From: Clostridiaceae bacterium
GTDB lineage: Bacteria > Bacillota > Clostridia > Oscillospirales > Acutalibacteraceae
Direction: 5' to 3'
Length of the DNA stretch: 7,497 bases
Assembly (NCBI GenBank): GCA_016295895.1
Contig: JAEDKI010000098.1
Coordinates: 1 to 7,497 of the forward strand
Positions 1-6,598 of this stretch are shown here, in pieces. The notes under the pieces are model-generated. The model was not told the origin of the DNA. It saw nothing but the letters and a program-made list of their open reading frames with translations, and ran no database searches. How positions within the stretch are numbered: the first letter of the stretch is position 1; each line of letters opens with the position of its first letter. A program made the translations under genes and the position numbers.

Positions 1-777
1 ATTATTGCTAAAATCGAAAATCAAGAGGGCGTTGACGATATCGACGGGATTATTAAAGAATCTGACGGAATTATGATTGCAAGGGGCGATATGGGCGTTG
101 AGCTTCCCGAGGAGGAAGTGCCGATTGTTCAGAAAATGATAATCAAAAAGGTCTATGAAGCGGGCAAAAGAGTTATAACCGCAACGCAGATGCTCGATTC
201 GATGATTAAAAATCCCCGCCCGACAAGAGCCGAGACAACGGACGTTGCCAACGCCATTTATGACGGCACGAGCGCAATCATGCTTTCGGGCGAAACTGCG
301 GCGGGCAAATTCCCCGTTGAATCGCTCAAAACCATGGTCAGAATCGCCGACAGAACCGAAAGGGATATCGACTACCGCAAGAGATTCTTTCAAAGTGAAA
401 GAAAGGCTAATCCCGATGTTACCGACGCCATCTGCCATGCAACCTGCACCACGGCTCACGACCTGAACGCAAAGGCTATAATCACCGTCACAAAGTCGGG
501 CAGGTCGGCAAGAATGATATCCCGCTACAGACCGGGTTGTGAAATCATCGGCTGCACCATCAGCGAAAAGGTTTGCCGTCAGCTTAATCTGTCCTGGGGA
601 GTTATTCCTGTTTTGCTTGACGAGAAAAAAGATGTTTTTGAGCTGTTCCGCCATGCGGTCAGCGTTGCAAAGGAGAAAAACCTGCTCAAAAGCGATGATA
701 TAGCGGTCATAACCTCGGGCGTTCCCATCGGAATTTCGGGAACGACAAATATTATGAAAGTTGAAATAGTTGAATAG
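1..777 (+). CDS. pyk: Pyruvate kinase, C-terminal part (5' end outside window)
   Basis: Catalyses the last step of glycolysis in the cytosol, phosphoenolpyruvate plus ADP to pyruvate plus ATP. The frame is open from base 1, so the true start lies upstream; 258 residues are visible. The fragment opens directly in the family signature IIAKIENQEGV, with the catalytic Lys at visible residue 4 and the metal-ligand Glu at 6. The second metal ligand follows in ARGDMG (Asp30), then the active-site Thr in TATQML (Thr62) and the highly conserved stretch around PTRAETTDVANA and IMLSGETAAGK. The C-terminal regulatory domain contains TVTKSGRSAR, which matches the effector (sugar phosphate) loop region of the family. 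The protein ends at KVEIVE, so it lacks the extra C-terminal PEP-utiliser-like domain of Bacillus-type enzymes. A strong hairpin follows directly. Identity is certain; isozyme and effector are not. Confidence 0.97.
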   Translation: MIAKIENQEGVDDIDGIIKESDGIMIARGDMGVELPEEEVPIVQKMIIKKVYEAGKRVITATQMLDSMIKNPRPTRAETTDVANAIYDGTSAIMLSGETAAGKFPVESLKTMVRIADRTERDIDYRKRFFQSERKANPDVTDAICHATCTTAHDLNAKAIITVTKSGRSARMISRYRPGCEIIGCTISEKVCRQLNLSWGVIPVLLDEKKDVFELFRHAVSVAKEKNLLKSDDIAVITSGVPIGISGTTNIMKVEIVE

Positions 778-781
778 AAAT

Positions 782-825
782 ATCGGCTTGAACCGAAGTT
801 TGCTTTCGGATTCAAGCCGATTTTT
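782..825. terminator. Intrinsic terminator between pyk and dusB, probably bidirectional
   Basis: A perfect 11-bp outer stem (782-792 with 811-821, arms ATCGGCTTGAA and TTCAAGCCGAT) is extended by an inner CCGAA/TTCGG stem (793-797 with 805-809) with a single bulged A810 and a 7-base loop. On the + strand it runs into five T (821-825), five bases after the pyk stop codon. On the - strand it begins right after the dusB stop codon (824-826) and is followed by the T-rich run TATTTCTATT, so it plausibly ends both convergent transcripts. The + direction is clearer than the - direction. Confidence 0.88.
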
Positions 826-1783
826 ATGCTTTGATAACTTTTTCGGCGATTATTCGCAGATCGTCAATGCTTTCAAGCGAGCCGATTTCCTGCCTCAGAG
901 CCGCCGCCCCTCTCATGCCTTTAACATACCATGCGGCGTGCTTTCTTGCTTCTCTCATGCCGACATATTCGCCCTTGTATTCGCAGAGTCTTTGAATATG
1001 GCGAAGCATTATTTCCATGCGCTCCTCAACGGGCGGTGCAGGGAGAAGAACGCCGCTTCTGAAATATTCGTTTATCTGATTGAAAACCCACGGTGCGCCG
1101 AGAGCTCCTCTGCCTACCATGACAAAATCACAGCCCGTTGTTTTATACATATTCTCTGCAGAGAGAGGGTCAACGATATCTCCGTTGCCGATAACGGGGA
1201 TTCTGACCGCCTGCTTGACCTGCCTTATGATGTCGAGGTTGACGGGCGGAGCATACATCTGCTTTCTTGTTCTGCCGTGAACCGTGATTGCGGCGGCTCC
1301 CGCATTTTCAAGCATCTGAGCCATTTGAACGGCGTTGATGCCGGTTTCGTCCCAACCCGAGCGGATTTTGACGGTGACGGGGATGTCAACCGCCTCAACA
1401 CATTTTTCGGTTATTCTTGCGGCAAGAACGGGGTCTTTCATCAATGCGCTTCCGCCGCCGTTGCCTGCAATTTTCGGAGCAGGGCAGCCCATGTTGATAT
1501 CAATTGCGGTGCACCCTGTCTGAGCCGCTTTTTTTGCCGCTTGTGCCATGGCTTCGGGGTCACAGCCGAAAATCTGAACTGCGGCGGGCTTTTCCGTTTC
1601 GCCGAGCTGCATGAGCGAATCGGATTTTCTGTCGTGCATCGTCAGCCCCTTGGAGCTTACCATTTCGGTAACAACATATGAAGCTCCGAATTCAATGCAA
1701 AGCTCCCGAAAGGCTCTGTCCGCAACTCCCGCCATCGGAGCAAGGGCGGCAAAGCCGTTTATTTCAAAATTCCCTATATTCAT
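824..1783 (-). CDS. dusB: tRNA-dihydrouridine synthase, DusB family
   Basis: An FMN-dependent, NADPH-using enzyme that reduces specific uridines of tRNA to dihydrouridine. The protein has 319 residues, normal for the family. The TIM-barrel start is seen in LAPMAGVADRAFR (14-26). The catalytic cysteine is Cys100 in DINMGCPAPK, followed by GNGGGSALM. The FMN/tRNA-contacting Lys lies in VTVKIRSGWD and the conserved His in TVHGRTR. FMN phosphate binding is seen in IPVIGNGDI and MVGRGALGAPW. The C-terminal helical domain (about 240-319) carries the tRNA-binding segment. The start is supported by GGGAG on the - strand (about 1789-1793), seven bases before the ATG. It is a single-gene unit converging on pyk and divergent from polA. 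The family is certain; assignment to DusB over other Dus subtypes rests on the motif style. Bacillus DusB-type enzymes can modify more than one tRNA position, so the exact sites cannot be told from sequence. Confidence 0.95.
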   Translation of the reverse strand: MNIGNFEINGFAALAPMAGVADRAFRELCIEFGASYVVTEMVSSKGLTMHDRKSDSLMQLGETEKPAAVQIFGCDPEAMAQAAKKAAQTGCTAIDINMGCPAPKIAGNGGGSALMKDPVLAARITEKCVEAVDIPVTVKIRSGWDETGINAVQMAQMLENAGAAAITVHGRTRKQMYAPPVNLDIIRQVKQAVRIPVIGNGDIVDPLSAENMYKTTGCDFVMVGRGALGAPWVFNQINEYFRSGVLLPAPPVEERMEIMLRHIQRLCEYKGEYVGMREARKHAAWYVKGMRGAAALRQEIGSLESIDDLRIIAEKVIKA

Positions 1784-1811
1784 TACATTCTCCCGAGGTA
1801 TTTATATGGTT

Positions 1812-1840
1812 ATGTTATCATTTTTTACTTGAAAATTCAA
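1812..1840 (-). promoter_or_regulatory. Candidate dusB promoter
   Basis: Read on the - strand: a -35-like TTGAAT (1835-1840), a 17-base spacer, and a -10-like TAACAT (1812-1817) preceded by TGA, giving an extended -10. Both hexamers match consensus at 4 of 6 positions. Predicted transcription start is near 1805, leaving about 20 bases of leader before the dusB ATG. It fits by position and spacing but is not a strong consensus. Confidence 0.5.
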
Positions 1841-1850
1841 TAATTTTCAA
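1829..1850. repeat. AT-rich inverted repeat in the dusB-polA divergent spacer
   Basis: Perfect 9-bp arms, TTGAAAATT (1829-1837) and AATTTTCAA (1842-1850), flank the 4-base centre CAAT. The repeat covers the proposed dusB -35 and ends a few bases upstream of the proposed polA -35 region. It could be a regulator-binding operator for both genes, or simply AT-rich promoter DNA. With only one G:C pair per arm it is a weak hairpin and not a convincing terminator. Confidence 0.5.
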
Positions 1851-1857
1851 AAAAATG

Positions 1858-1885
1858 CTGAAATTTGCAATTATTATGCTATAAT
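1858..1885 (+). promoter_or_regulatory. polA promoter (extended -10)
   Basis: A perfect TATAAT at 1880-1885 is preceded by TGC (1877-1879), an exact extended -10 element. The best -35 at fitting distance is CTGAAA (1858-1863, 4 of 6 matches, 16-base spacer), so the extended -10 probably does most of the work. The predicted start is near 1892, almost at the Shine-Dalgarno sequence GAGGTGAT (1893-1900), which would make the polA leader only about 15 bases long. Confidence 0.72.
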
Positions 1886-1906
1886 GTATACTGAGGTGAT
1901 TTTGAA

Positions 1907-4483
1907 ATGAAGCTATTGGCACTTGACGGCAACAGCATTCTTAACCGTGCATTTTACGGTATTAAACTTTTAACCACCAAAGACGGAACAAAATTTACAA
2001 ACGGAATTTACGGATTTTTGAATATACTGCTTAAACTCAGAGAAGAAATATCGCCTGATGCGGTGGCTGTCGCATTCGATGTCAAAGCCCCGACTTTCAG
2101 GCATAAGATGTATGACGGCTACAAGGCGAACCGAAAGGGAATGCCTCCCGAGCTTGCGCAGCAGATGCCGCCGCTCAAAGACCTTTTAACCGCCATGGGA
2201 TATAAAATTCTTGAAGCCCCCGGCTGGGAAGCGGACGACATTCTCGGCACTCTTGCCGCTCATTGCGGAAAGGACGATTTCTGCTATATAGCAACGGGTG
2301 ACCGTGATTCGCTTCAGCTTATTCGTGATAATGTCAATGTTCTGCTTGCTTCAACGAAAATGGGCAGGCCTCAGAGCGTTTGCTATGACAGAGAGAAGCT
2401 CAAAGAGGAATATCTTGTATCTCCCGAACAGATGATAGATATTAAAGCTCTCATGGGCGACGCTTCGGACTGCATTCCCGGCGTTGCGGGAGTCGGTCAG
2501 AAAACGGCTCAGGATTTGATAAGCCGTTTCGGCTCGATTGATGAAATATATAACAATATCGATACGATTGACATAAAGAAAGGCGTTCACGATAAGCTTG
2601 CCGCCGATAAAGATTCGGCATATCTCAGCCGTGAGCTCGGAACGATAAGAACCGACGCACCCGTTGAAACCGATTATGAGAGCTATATTCCCGGCGAACC
2701 TGACGCATTCAGGGCAACGGGGATCCTTGCAGAGCTTGAAATGTTCAAGATGATTGAACGCCTGAATCTGAAAGCCCCCGAAAGAAAATCGGACATGCCC
2801 GAAGCCGAAAAGGTCAGCACCGAATGCTACAGGCAGGAGGATCTGAAGCTCCTTTTCAACCTTTTGAAAAAGGCAGGGGAGGCATATTTCACCTTTGATA
2901 ACGGCATTTTTTATGTTAAAACCGATAACGGAGTTGCAGAGGTTGAACCCGAAAACCCCGGATATGCCGGATTTTGCTCGGATTTTCTTTTTTCCTCCGA
3001 AATTAAAAAATACACCTATAATTCAAAACTGCTTTACGCATTTTTCTATGATTACAGAGAGGATATTGCAATAAACGAAATATGCGGCGATGCAATGCTT
3101 TCGGCTTATGTCATCAATCCATCGTCGGGAGCATATGACCTTAAAAGAATTGTTGAAGAATATGCAAGCGTTCAGCCGGGTGAAGAAGAAAACACGGCAT
3201 TTCTGACGGCTTATCTTCCCAAAGCTTTTGAAAAGCTGAACGCCGTCATTGACGAAAACGGTCAGAGAGATTTGCTTGAACAAATCGAGCTTCCTCTCGC
3301 TCAGGTGCTTGCTTCAATGGAGCGTGAGGGCTTCCTTGTTGACGCAGAGGGAATCGAAAGATTCGGCACGGAGCTTCAGAAAAGGATTTCAAAGCTTGTT
3401 GAGGAGATTTACGACGAGGCAGGATATGTTTTCAACCTCAATTCTCCCAAACAGCTCGGAGAAGCCCTGTTTGTGAAAATGGGTCTGCCCGCAAAGAAGA
3501 AAACAAAGAGCGGTTATTCAACCAACGCCGATGTTCTTGAAAGCCTTGCCCCCGATTATCCCGTTGTTGCGAAAATCCTTGAATACAGAACCCTTGCAAA
3601 GCTTAAATCGACCTACTGCGACGGTCTGCTGAAGGTTATCGGCAATGACGGCAGAATTCATTCAAGCCTCAATCAGACCGAGACGAGAACGGGCAGAATT
3701 TCATCAACAGAGCCGAATCTTCAGAATATTCCCGTGCGTTCGGAGCTTGGCAGAGAAATGAGAAAATTCTTTATGGCAAAGGAAGGCTGTGTGCTCGTTG
3801 ATGCCGACTATTCGCAGATTGAACTGCGTGTGCTTGCTCATGTTTCAAACGATGCCAACATGATAAAGGCGTTCAACGAGGGTGACGATATTCACGCAAT
3901 AACCGCTTCTCAGGTGTTCAATATGCCGCTTCAGATGGTTACTCCGCTTATGAGAAGCAGGGCGAAAGCCGTCAACTTCGGCATTGTCTACGGCATCGGC
4001 GCCTTTTCGCTTGCAAAGGATATCGGCGTTTCAAGAGCCGAGGCGGACAGCTACATCAAGGGCTACCTTTCAAATTTCAGCGGCGTTCGTGACTACATGA
4101 AAACAGTTGTTGAAAAGGCAAAGGAAAAAGGATATGTTGAAACCGAATTCAAACGCCGCAGATATCTTCCCGAGCTTACCTCGTCAAACGCAATGACAAG
4201 GGCGTTCGGCGAAAGAGTTGCGCTCAATATGCCGATTCAGGGCACGGCGGCGGATATAATAAAAATAGCGATGATACGAGTATGGAAACGGCTCAGGGAA
4301 GAATGCTCAAATGCCCGCCTTATCATGCAGGTTCACGATGAACTGATAGTTGAAGCCCCCGTGAGCGAATCGGATGCCGTAGCACGGATTGTTAAAAGCG
4401 AAATGGAAAACGCCGTTAAAATGAGAGCCGCAATGCAGGCAGATGTCGGCGTGGGAAAGACATGGTACGATTCAAAATCGTAA
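1907..4483 (+). CDS. polA: DNA polymerase I with inactive 3'-5' exonuclease domain
   Basis: Removes RNA primers, fills Okazaki-fragment gaps and repairs DNA. 858 residues. The 5' nuclease domain (1 to about 290) has its metal-binding acids: Asp7, Asp58, EADD (Asp110, Asp111), GDRD (Asp132, Asp134) and GDASD (Asp185, Asp188), then the helix-hairpin-helix GVAGVGQKTA. The middle domain (about 300-460) keeps the fold but has lost proofreading residues: the DxE of motif I reads FDNG (Asp331, Gly333), motif II reads NSKLL with Leu376 where E. coli has Asp424, and the YxxxD of motif III is not visible. The polymerase domain (about 460-858) is intact: motif A VDADYSQIE (catalytic Asp634), O-helix KAVNFGIVYG (Lys687, Phe691, Tyr695) and motif C QVHDEL (Asp811, Glu812). 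GAGGTGAT sits six bases before the ATG. It starts the cluster with the phosphatase, rimI and tsaD. Loss of proofreading is common in Firmicutes Pol I. Confidence 0.98.
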   Translation: MKLLALDGNSILNRAFYGIKLLTTKDGTKFTNGIYGFLNILLKLREEISPDAVAVAFDVKAPTFRHKMYDGYKANRKGMPPELAQQMPPLKDLLTAMGYKILEAPGWEADDILGTLAAHCGKDDFCYIATGDRDSLQLIRDNVNVLLASTKMGRPQSVCYDREKLKEEYLVSPEQMIDIKALMGDASDCIPGVAGVGQKTAQDLISRFGSIDEIYNNIDTIDIKKGVHDKLAADKDSAYLSRELGTIRTDAPVETDYESYIPGEPDAFRATGILAELEMFKMIERLNLKAPERKSDMPEAEKVSTECYRQEDLKLLFNLLKKAGEAYFTFDNGIFYVKTDNGVAEVEPENPGYAGFCSDFLFSSEIKKYTYNSKLLYAFFYDYREDIAINEICGDAMLSAYVINPSSGAYDLKRIVEEYASVQPGEEENTAFLTAYLPKAFEKLNAVIDENGQRDLLEQIELPLAQVLASMEREGFLVDAEGIERFGTELQKRISKLVEEIYDEAGYVFNLNSPKQLGEALFVKMGLPAKKKTKSGYSTNADVLESLAPDYPVVAKILEYRTLAKLKSTYCDGLLKVIGNDGRIHSSLNQTETRTGRISSTEPNLQNIPVRSELGREMRKFFMAKEGCVLVDADYSQIELRVLAHVSNDANMIKAFNEGDDIHAITASQVFNMPLQMVTPLMRSRAKAVNFGIVYGIGAFSLAKDIGVSRAEADSYIKGYLSNFSGVRDYMKTVVEKAKEKGYVETEFKRRRYLPELTSSNAMTRAFGERVALNMPIQGTAADIIKIAMIRVWKRLREECSNARLIMQVHDELIVEAPVSESDAVARIVKSEMENAVKMRAAMQADVGVGKTWYDSKS

Positions 4484-4496
4484 GGAGAGTGAGAAA

Positions 4497-4931
4497 ATGA
4501 AAATTCTGTTTGTCTGCACGGGCAACACCTGCCGCAGCCCTATGGCTGAGGGCATTTTCAGAAAAATGATTGAAGAAAAAAAGCTTGACGGCATTGAATG
4601 TTCAAGCGCAGGGCTTTTTGCAATGACGGGCGACGAGGTAACTCCGAATTCCGTCAAGGCTTGCGAACGCTTCGGCGTTGATATATCAAAGCACAGAGCG
4701 AGAAGAATAACTGCTCAATTGCTTGACGAAACCGACAGATTTGTCTGCATGACCTTTGAACATGCCGCAAGCCTGTCACTCTATGTTCCTCAAGAGAAAA
4801 TAATTATCCTTGGCGGCGGAATCCCCGACCCTTACGGCGGCGATCTTGAAACCTATATCCGCTGTGCGAATTTCATAAAAACCGCTTTGACGGCGCAGTT
4901 TGACGAAATAACGGCGGTGAATGAGAAATGA
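4497..4931 (+). CDS. ywlE: Low-molecular-weight phosphatase, probable protein-arginine phosphatase (YwlE-like)
   Basis: A cytosolic cysteine phosphatase of the low-molecular-weight PTP fold, 144 residues, typical length. The P-loop CTGNTCRS gives nucleophile Cys7 and phosphate-binding Arg13 at the same positions as Bacillus YwlE. The general acid is Asp111 in DPYGG. Thr11 is the telling residue: in YwlE a Thr here selects phospho-arginine, while tyrosine phosphatases usually have Ile (CxGNICRS). YwlE reverses arginine phosphorylation by McsB, which marks proteins for ClpCP and controls CtsR. Arginine specificity is therefore inferred from one well-studied residue plus DPYGG in place of YwlE's DPFGG. 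AAGGAG (4482-4487) overlaps the polA stop and fixes the ATG at 4497; an in-frame ATG at 4443 lies inside polA and adds 18 residues with no place in the family. The gene is 13 bases after polA and overlaps rimI by four bases. Alternative: a tyrosine phosphatase of exopolysaccharide systems, but no kinase or polysaccharide genes are nearby. Confidence 0.88.
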   Translation: MKILFVCTGNTCRSPMAEGIFRKMIEEKKLDGIECSSAGLFAMTGDEVTPNSVKACERFGVDISKHRARRITAQLLDETDRFVCMTFEHAASLSLYVPQEKIIILGGGIPDPYGGDLETYIRCANFIKTALTAQFDEITAVNEK

Positions 4932-5407
4932 ATTATTCCGTTGAAGCCCTGACGGCTGAGCTTGTTCCGCAGGCGGCGAAGCTTGAAGCGGAGTGCTTTT
5001 CTTCCCCGTGGAGCGAGGAATCGCTGATGCGTGAAACCGAAAACGGAAATTCGCATTTTCTTGCGGCGGTTTCGGGCGGCGAGCTGCTCGGCTACATCGG
5101 AGTTCAGGAGATAGTCGGCGAAGCCTATATAACAAATGTTGCCGTGTTCGGGAAATACCGCCGATGCGGAATCGGCAGAGCTTTGCTCAAGAACGCATGT
5201 GACGGAGCAAAAATGCGAAAATGCGAATTTATAACTCTCGAAGTCAGAGAAAGCAACAAGAATGCAATTGCGCTTTATGAAAGCGAGGGCTTTGAGAAGG
5301 TGGGAGTAAGAAAAAATTTTTATTCCTTCCCGACTGAAAACGGTATCATCTACACAAAATATTTTCAATATCAGGAGACGGTCAAAAATGAAGATTCTTG
5401 CGATTGA
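4928..5407 (+). CDS. rimI: Ribosomal protein S18-alanine N-acetyltransferase
   Basis: A GNAT-fold enzyme that transfers the acetyl group of acetyl-CoA to the N-terminal Ala of ribosomal protein S18. 159 residues, close to the usual 145-160. The acetyl-CoA pyrophosphate loop is VFGKYRRCGIGRALL (Arg79, Gly81, Gly83). The RimI-specific part is LEVRESNKNAIALYESEGF, with the catalytic candidates Glu105 and Tyr117 matching E. coli Glu103 and Tyr115. KNFYSF follows, like the R-N-Y-Y element of the family. The start overlaps the phosphatase stop as ATGA (4928-4931), and the only upstream SD-like sequence is GCGGTGA, so translation is probably coupled. The last 20 bases overlap tsaD, so the tail TVKNEDSCD is partly dictated by the tsaD start. 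RimI next to TsaD is a recurrent bacterial arrangement. Substrate specificity of RimI-like proteins outside E. coli is not always limited to S18. Confidence 0.93.
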   Translation: MNYSVEALTAELVPQAAKLEAECFSSPWSEESLMRETENGNSHFLAAVSGGELLGYIGVQEIVGEAYITNVAVFGKYRRCGIGRALLKNACDGAKMRKCEFITLEVRESNKNAIALYESEGFEKVGVRKNFYSFPTENGIIYTKYFQYQETVKNEDSCD

Positions 5408-6395
5408 ATCATCGTGCGACGAAACAGCCGCATCTGTTGTTGAGGACGGCAGAAAGGTTTTGTCAAGCGTAATAGCCTCTCAGGTCAGCGAGCATATTAT
5501 ATACGGAGGAGTAGTGCCCGAAATTGCGTCAAGAATGCACGCTCAGGCAATAAGCGGCGTGGTTTCAAAGGCAATGAGCGATGCAGGGCTCGGCTTCGGC
5601 GATATAGACGCCATAGCCGTAACCTATGCTCCGGGGCTTATCGGTGCTCTGCTTGTGGGCGTTAATTTTGCAAAAGGGCTTGCCTATTCAACGGGTCTGC
5701 CCCTTGTGCCCGTTCATCATCTGCGTTCCCACATTGCGGCGAATTATATTTCTCATCCCGAGCTTGAGCCTCCGTTCCTCTGTCTTGTTGTGTCGGGCGG
5801 TCACAGCCACATTGTTGCGGTTAACGACTACACGGATTTTTCAATTATCGGCAGAACGAGGGACGATGCGGCGGGCGAGTGCATGGATAAATCCGCAAGG
5901 GCTATGGGTCTGCCTTATCCCGGAGGCGTGAATCTTGACAAAATCAGCAAAGACGGAAATCCGGAGCTTTATAAGCTTCCGCATCCTCATGTTGACGGGG
6001 GAGAATATGATTTCAGCTTTTCGGGGCTTAAAACCGCAGTTGTCAATATTATCCATAACGCATCTCAGAAAGGCGAGCAGATAAGCGTGCCCGACCTCGG
6101 CGCTTGCTGCATTGAAACCGTAGCAGACTGCCTCGTCGGGAACACCGTCAAGGCGGCGGAAAATTTCGGATTTAAGAAAATTGCGCTTGCGGGAGGAGTT
6201 TCCGCAAATTCACGCCTGAGAGCAAGAATGGGCAAGGTCTGCGCCGAGAGAGGATGGGAGCTTTTTATGCCCGAGCTTTCGCTTTGCGGAGACAATGCGG
6301 CAATGGTTGGCTCGCAGGGCTATTTTGAGTTCAAAAGCGGCAATATTGCAGGATTGGAGCTTAATGCTTTCGCCACGATGCCCATTGACGGATAA
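5388..6395 (+). CDS. tsaD: tRNA N6-threonylcarbamoyladenosine (t6A37) transferase subunit TsaD
   Basis: Transfers the threonylcarbamoyl group from threonylcarbamoyl-AMP to A37 of ANN-decoding tRNAs, working with TsaB and TsaE. The protein has 335 residues, matching the family. It belongs to the ASKHA ATPase fold: phosphate-1 region IESSCDETAAS (6-16), GGVVPEIASR (40-49), the metal site His111 and His115 in HHLRSH, the nucleotide loop VVSGGHSHIV, DDAAGECMDK, FSFSGLKT, LAGGVSANSRLR, and the metal-ligand Asp302 in LCGDNAAMVG. The start is supported by AGGAG at 5373-5377, ten bases before the ATG, inside the rimI end. TsaB, TsaE and TsaC are not in this window and must lie elsewhere. This is the last gene of the polA cluster; no clear terminator follows before the pckG promoter. 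The old annotation as an O-sialoglycoprotein endopeptidase should not be used. Confidence 0.98.
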   Translation: MKILAIESSCDETAASVVEDGRKVLSSVIASQVSEHIIYGGVVPEIASRMHAQAISGVVSKAMSDAGLGFGDIDAIAVTYAPGLIGALLVGVNFAKGLAYSTGLPLVPVHHLRSHIAANYISHPELEPPFLCLVVSGGHSHIVAVNDYTDFSIIGRTRDDAAGECMDKSARAMGLPYPGGVNLDKISKDGNPELYKLPHPHVDGGEYDFSFSGLKTAVVNIIHNASQKGEQISVPDLGACCIETVADCLVGNTVKAAENFGFKKIALAGGVSANSRLRARMGKVCAERGWELFMPELSLCGDNAAMVGSQGYFEFKSGNIAGLELNAFATMPIDG

Positions 6396-6450
6396 AATAC
6401 ATGGATTTTGAAATAAAAATGAATTTTTTTAAACATTTTGTTGCAAAATC

Positions 6451-6484
6451 TTGACTTTAAAAAGATGTGTGATATAATTATAAT
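6451..6484 (+). promoter_or_regulatory. Strong pckG promoter with tandem TATAAT
   Basis: A -35 TTGACT (6451-6456, 5 of 6) and a perfect -10 TATAAT (6473-6478) are separated by 16 bases, and TGA before the -10 gives an extended element. A second perfect TATAAT follows at once (6479-6484), but its matching -35 position is only TTTAAA. The predicted start from the first -10 is near 6485. This is the best promoter in the window and separates pckG from the tsaD cluster. Confidence 0.85.
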
Positions 6485-6598
6485 GGGTGAGGATGAAAAA
6501 GAGATGAAGTGCCTCTGTCAACAGGCACAAAATCGGCTTTTTTTGCCTCAAAAATTTGTTAAATTTTGTTATGTTTCCGTGACGAAAGGAGAAAGATT
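6485..6598 (+). promoter_or_regulatory. pckG 5' leader with mutually exclusive stem-loops
   Basis: The approximately 114-base leader contains GTGCCT (6509-6514) able to pair with AGGCAC (6523-6528) around an 8-base loop. The same AGGCA can pair instead with TGCCT (6544-6548), helped by AAAA (6529-6532) with TTTT (6539-6542). TGCCTC occurs twice (6510-6515 and 6544-6549), so two identical segments compete for one partner. A run of seven T lies at 6538-6544. A third AT-only stem is AAAATTT (6551-6557) with AAATTTT (6561-6567). The Shine-Dalgarno sequence AAAGGAGA is at 6585-6592. The arrangement resembles an attenuator, but the first hairpin is nine bases from the T run, so it is not a textbook terminator. 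No known riboswitch class was recognised. Confidence 0.45.

Noticed and set aside
770..1681. 303-residue open frame on the + strand
   Set aside because: It is the antisense of dusB, has no recognisable domain and starts in the pyk end and terminator. The - strand frame matches DusB throughout.
1829..1860. The AT-rich inverted repeat followed by A run as a dusB or polA terminator
   Set aside because: On the - strand it lies upstream of dusB, and on the + strand nothing is transcribed into it; the stem is almost only A:T and is followed by A on the + strand.
3023..3283. 86-residue open frame on the - strand inside polA
   Set aside because: Shadow of the polA coding frame with no start signals or domain features.
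4443..4496. Upstream in-frame ATG for the phosphatase gene
   Set aside because: It lies inside polA, has no ribosome binding site and would add 18 residues before the usual family start; the ATG at 4497 has AAGGAG in place.
4853..5368. 171-residue open frame on the - strand
   Set aside because: Antisense to the phosphatase end and rimI; no family features, while rimI in the other strand has all GNAT motifs.
6535..6547. GGC-T7-GCC as a terminator stem
   Set aside because: Only 3 bp and the T run would be the loop, so it cannot act as an intrinsic terminator by itself.
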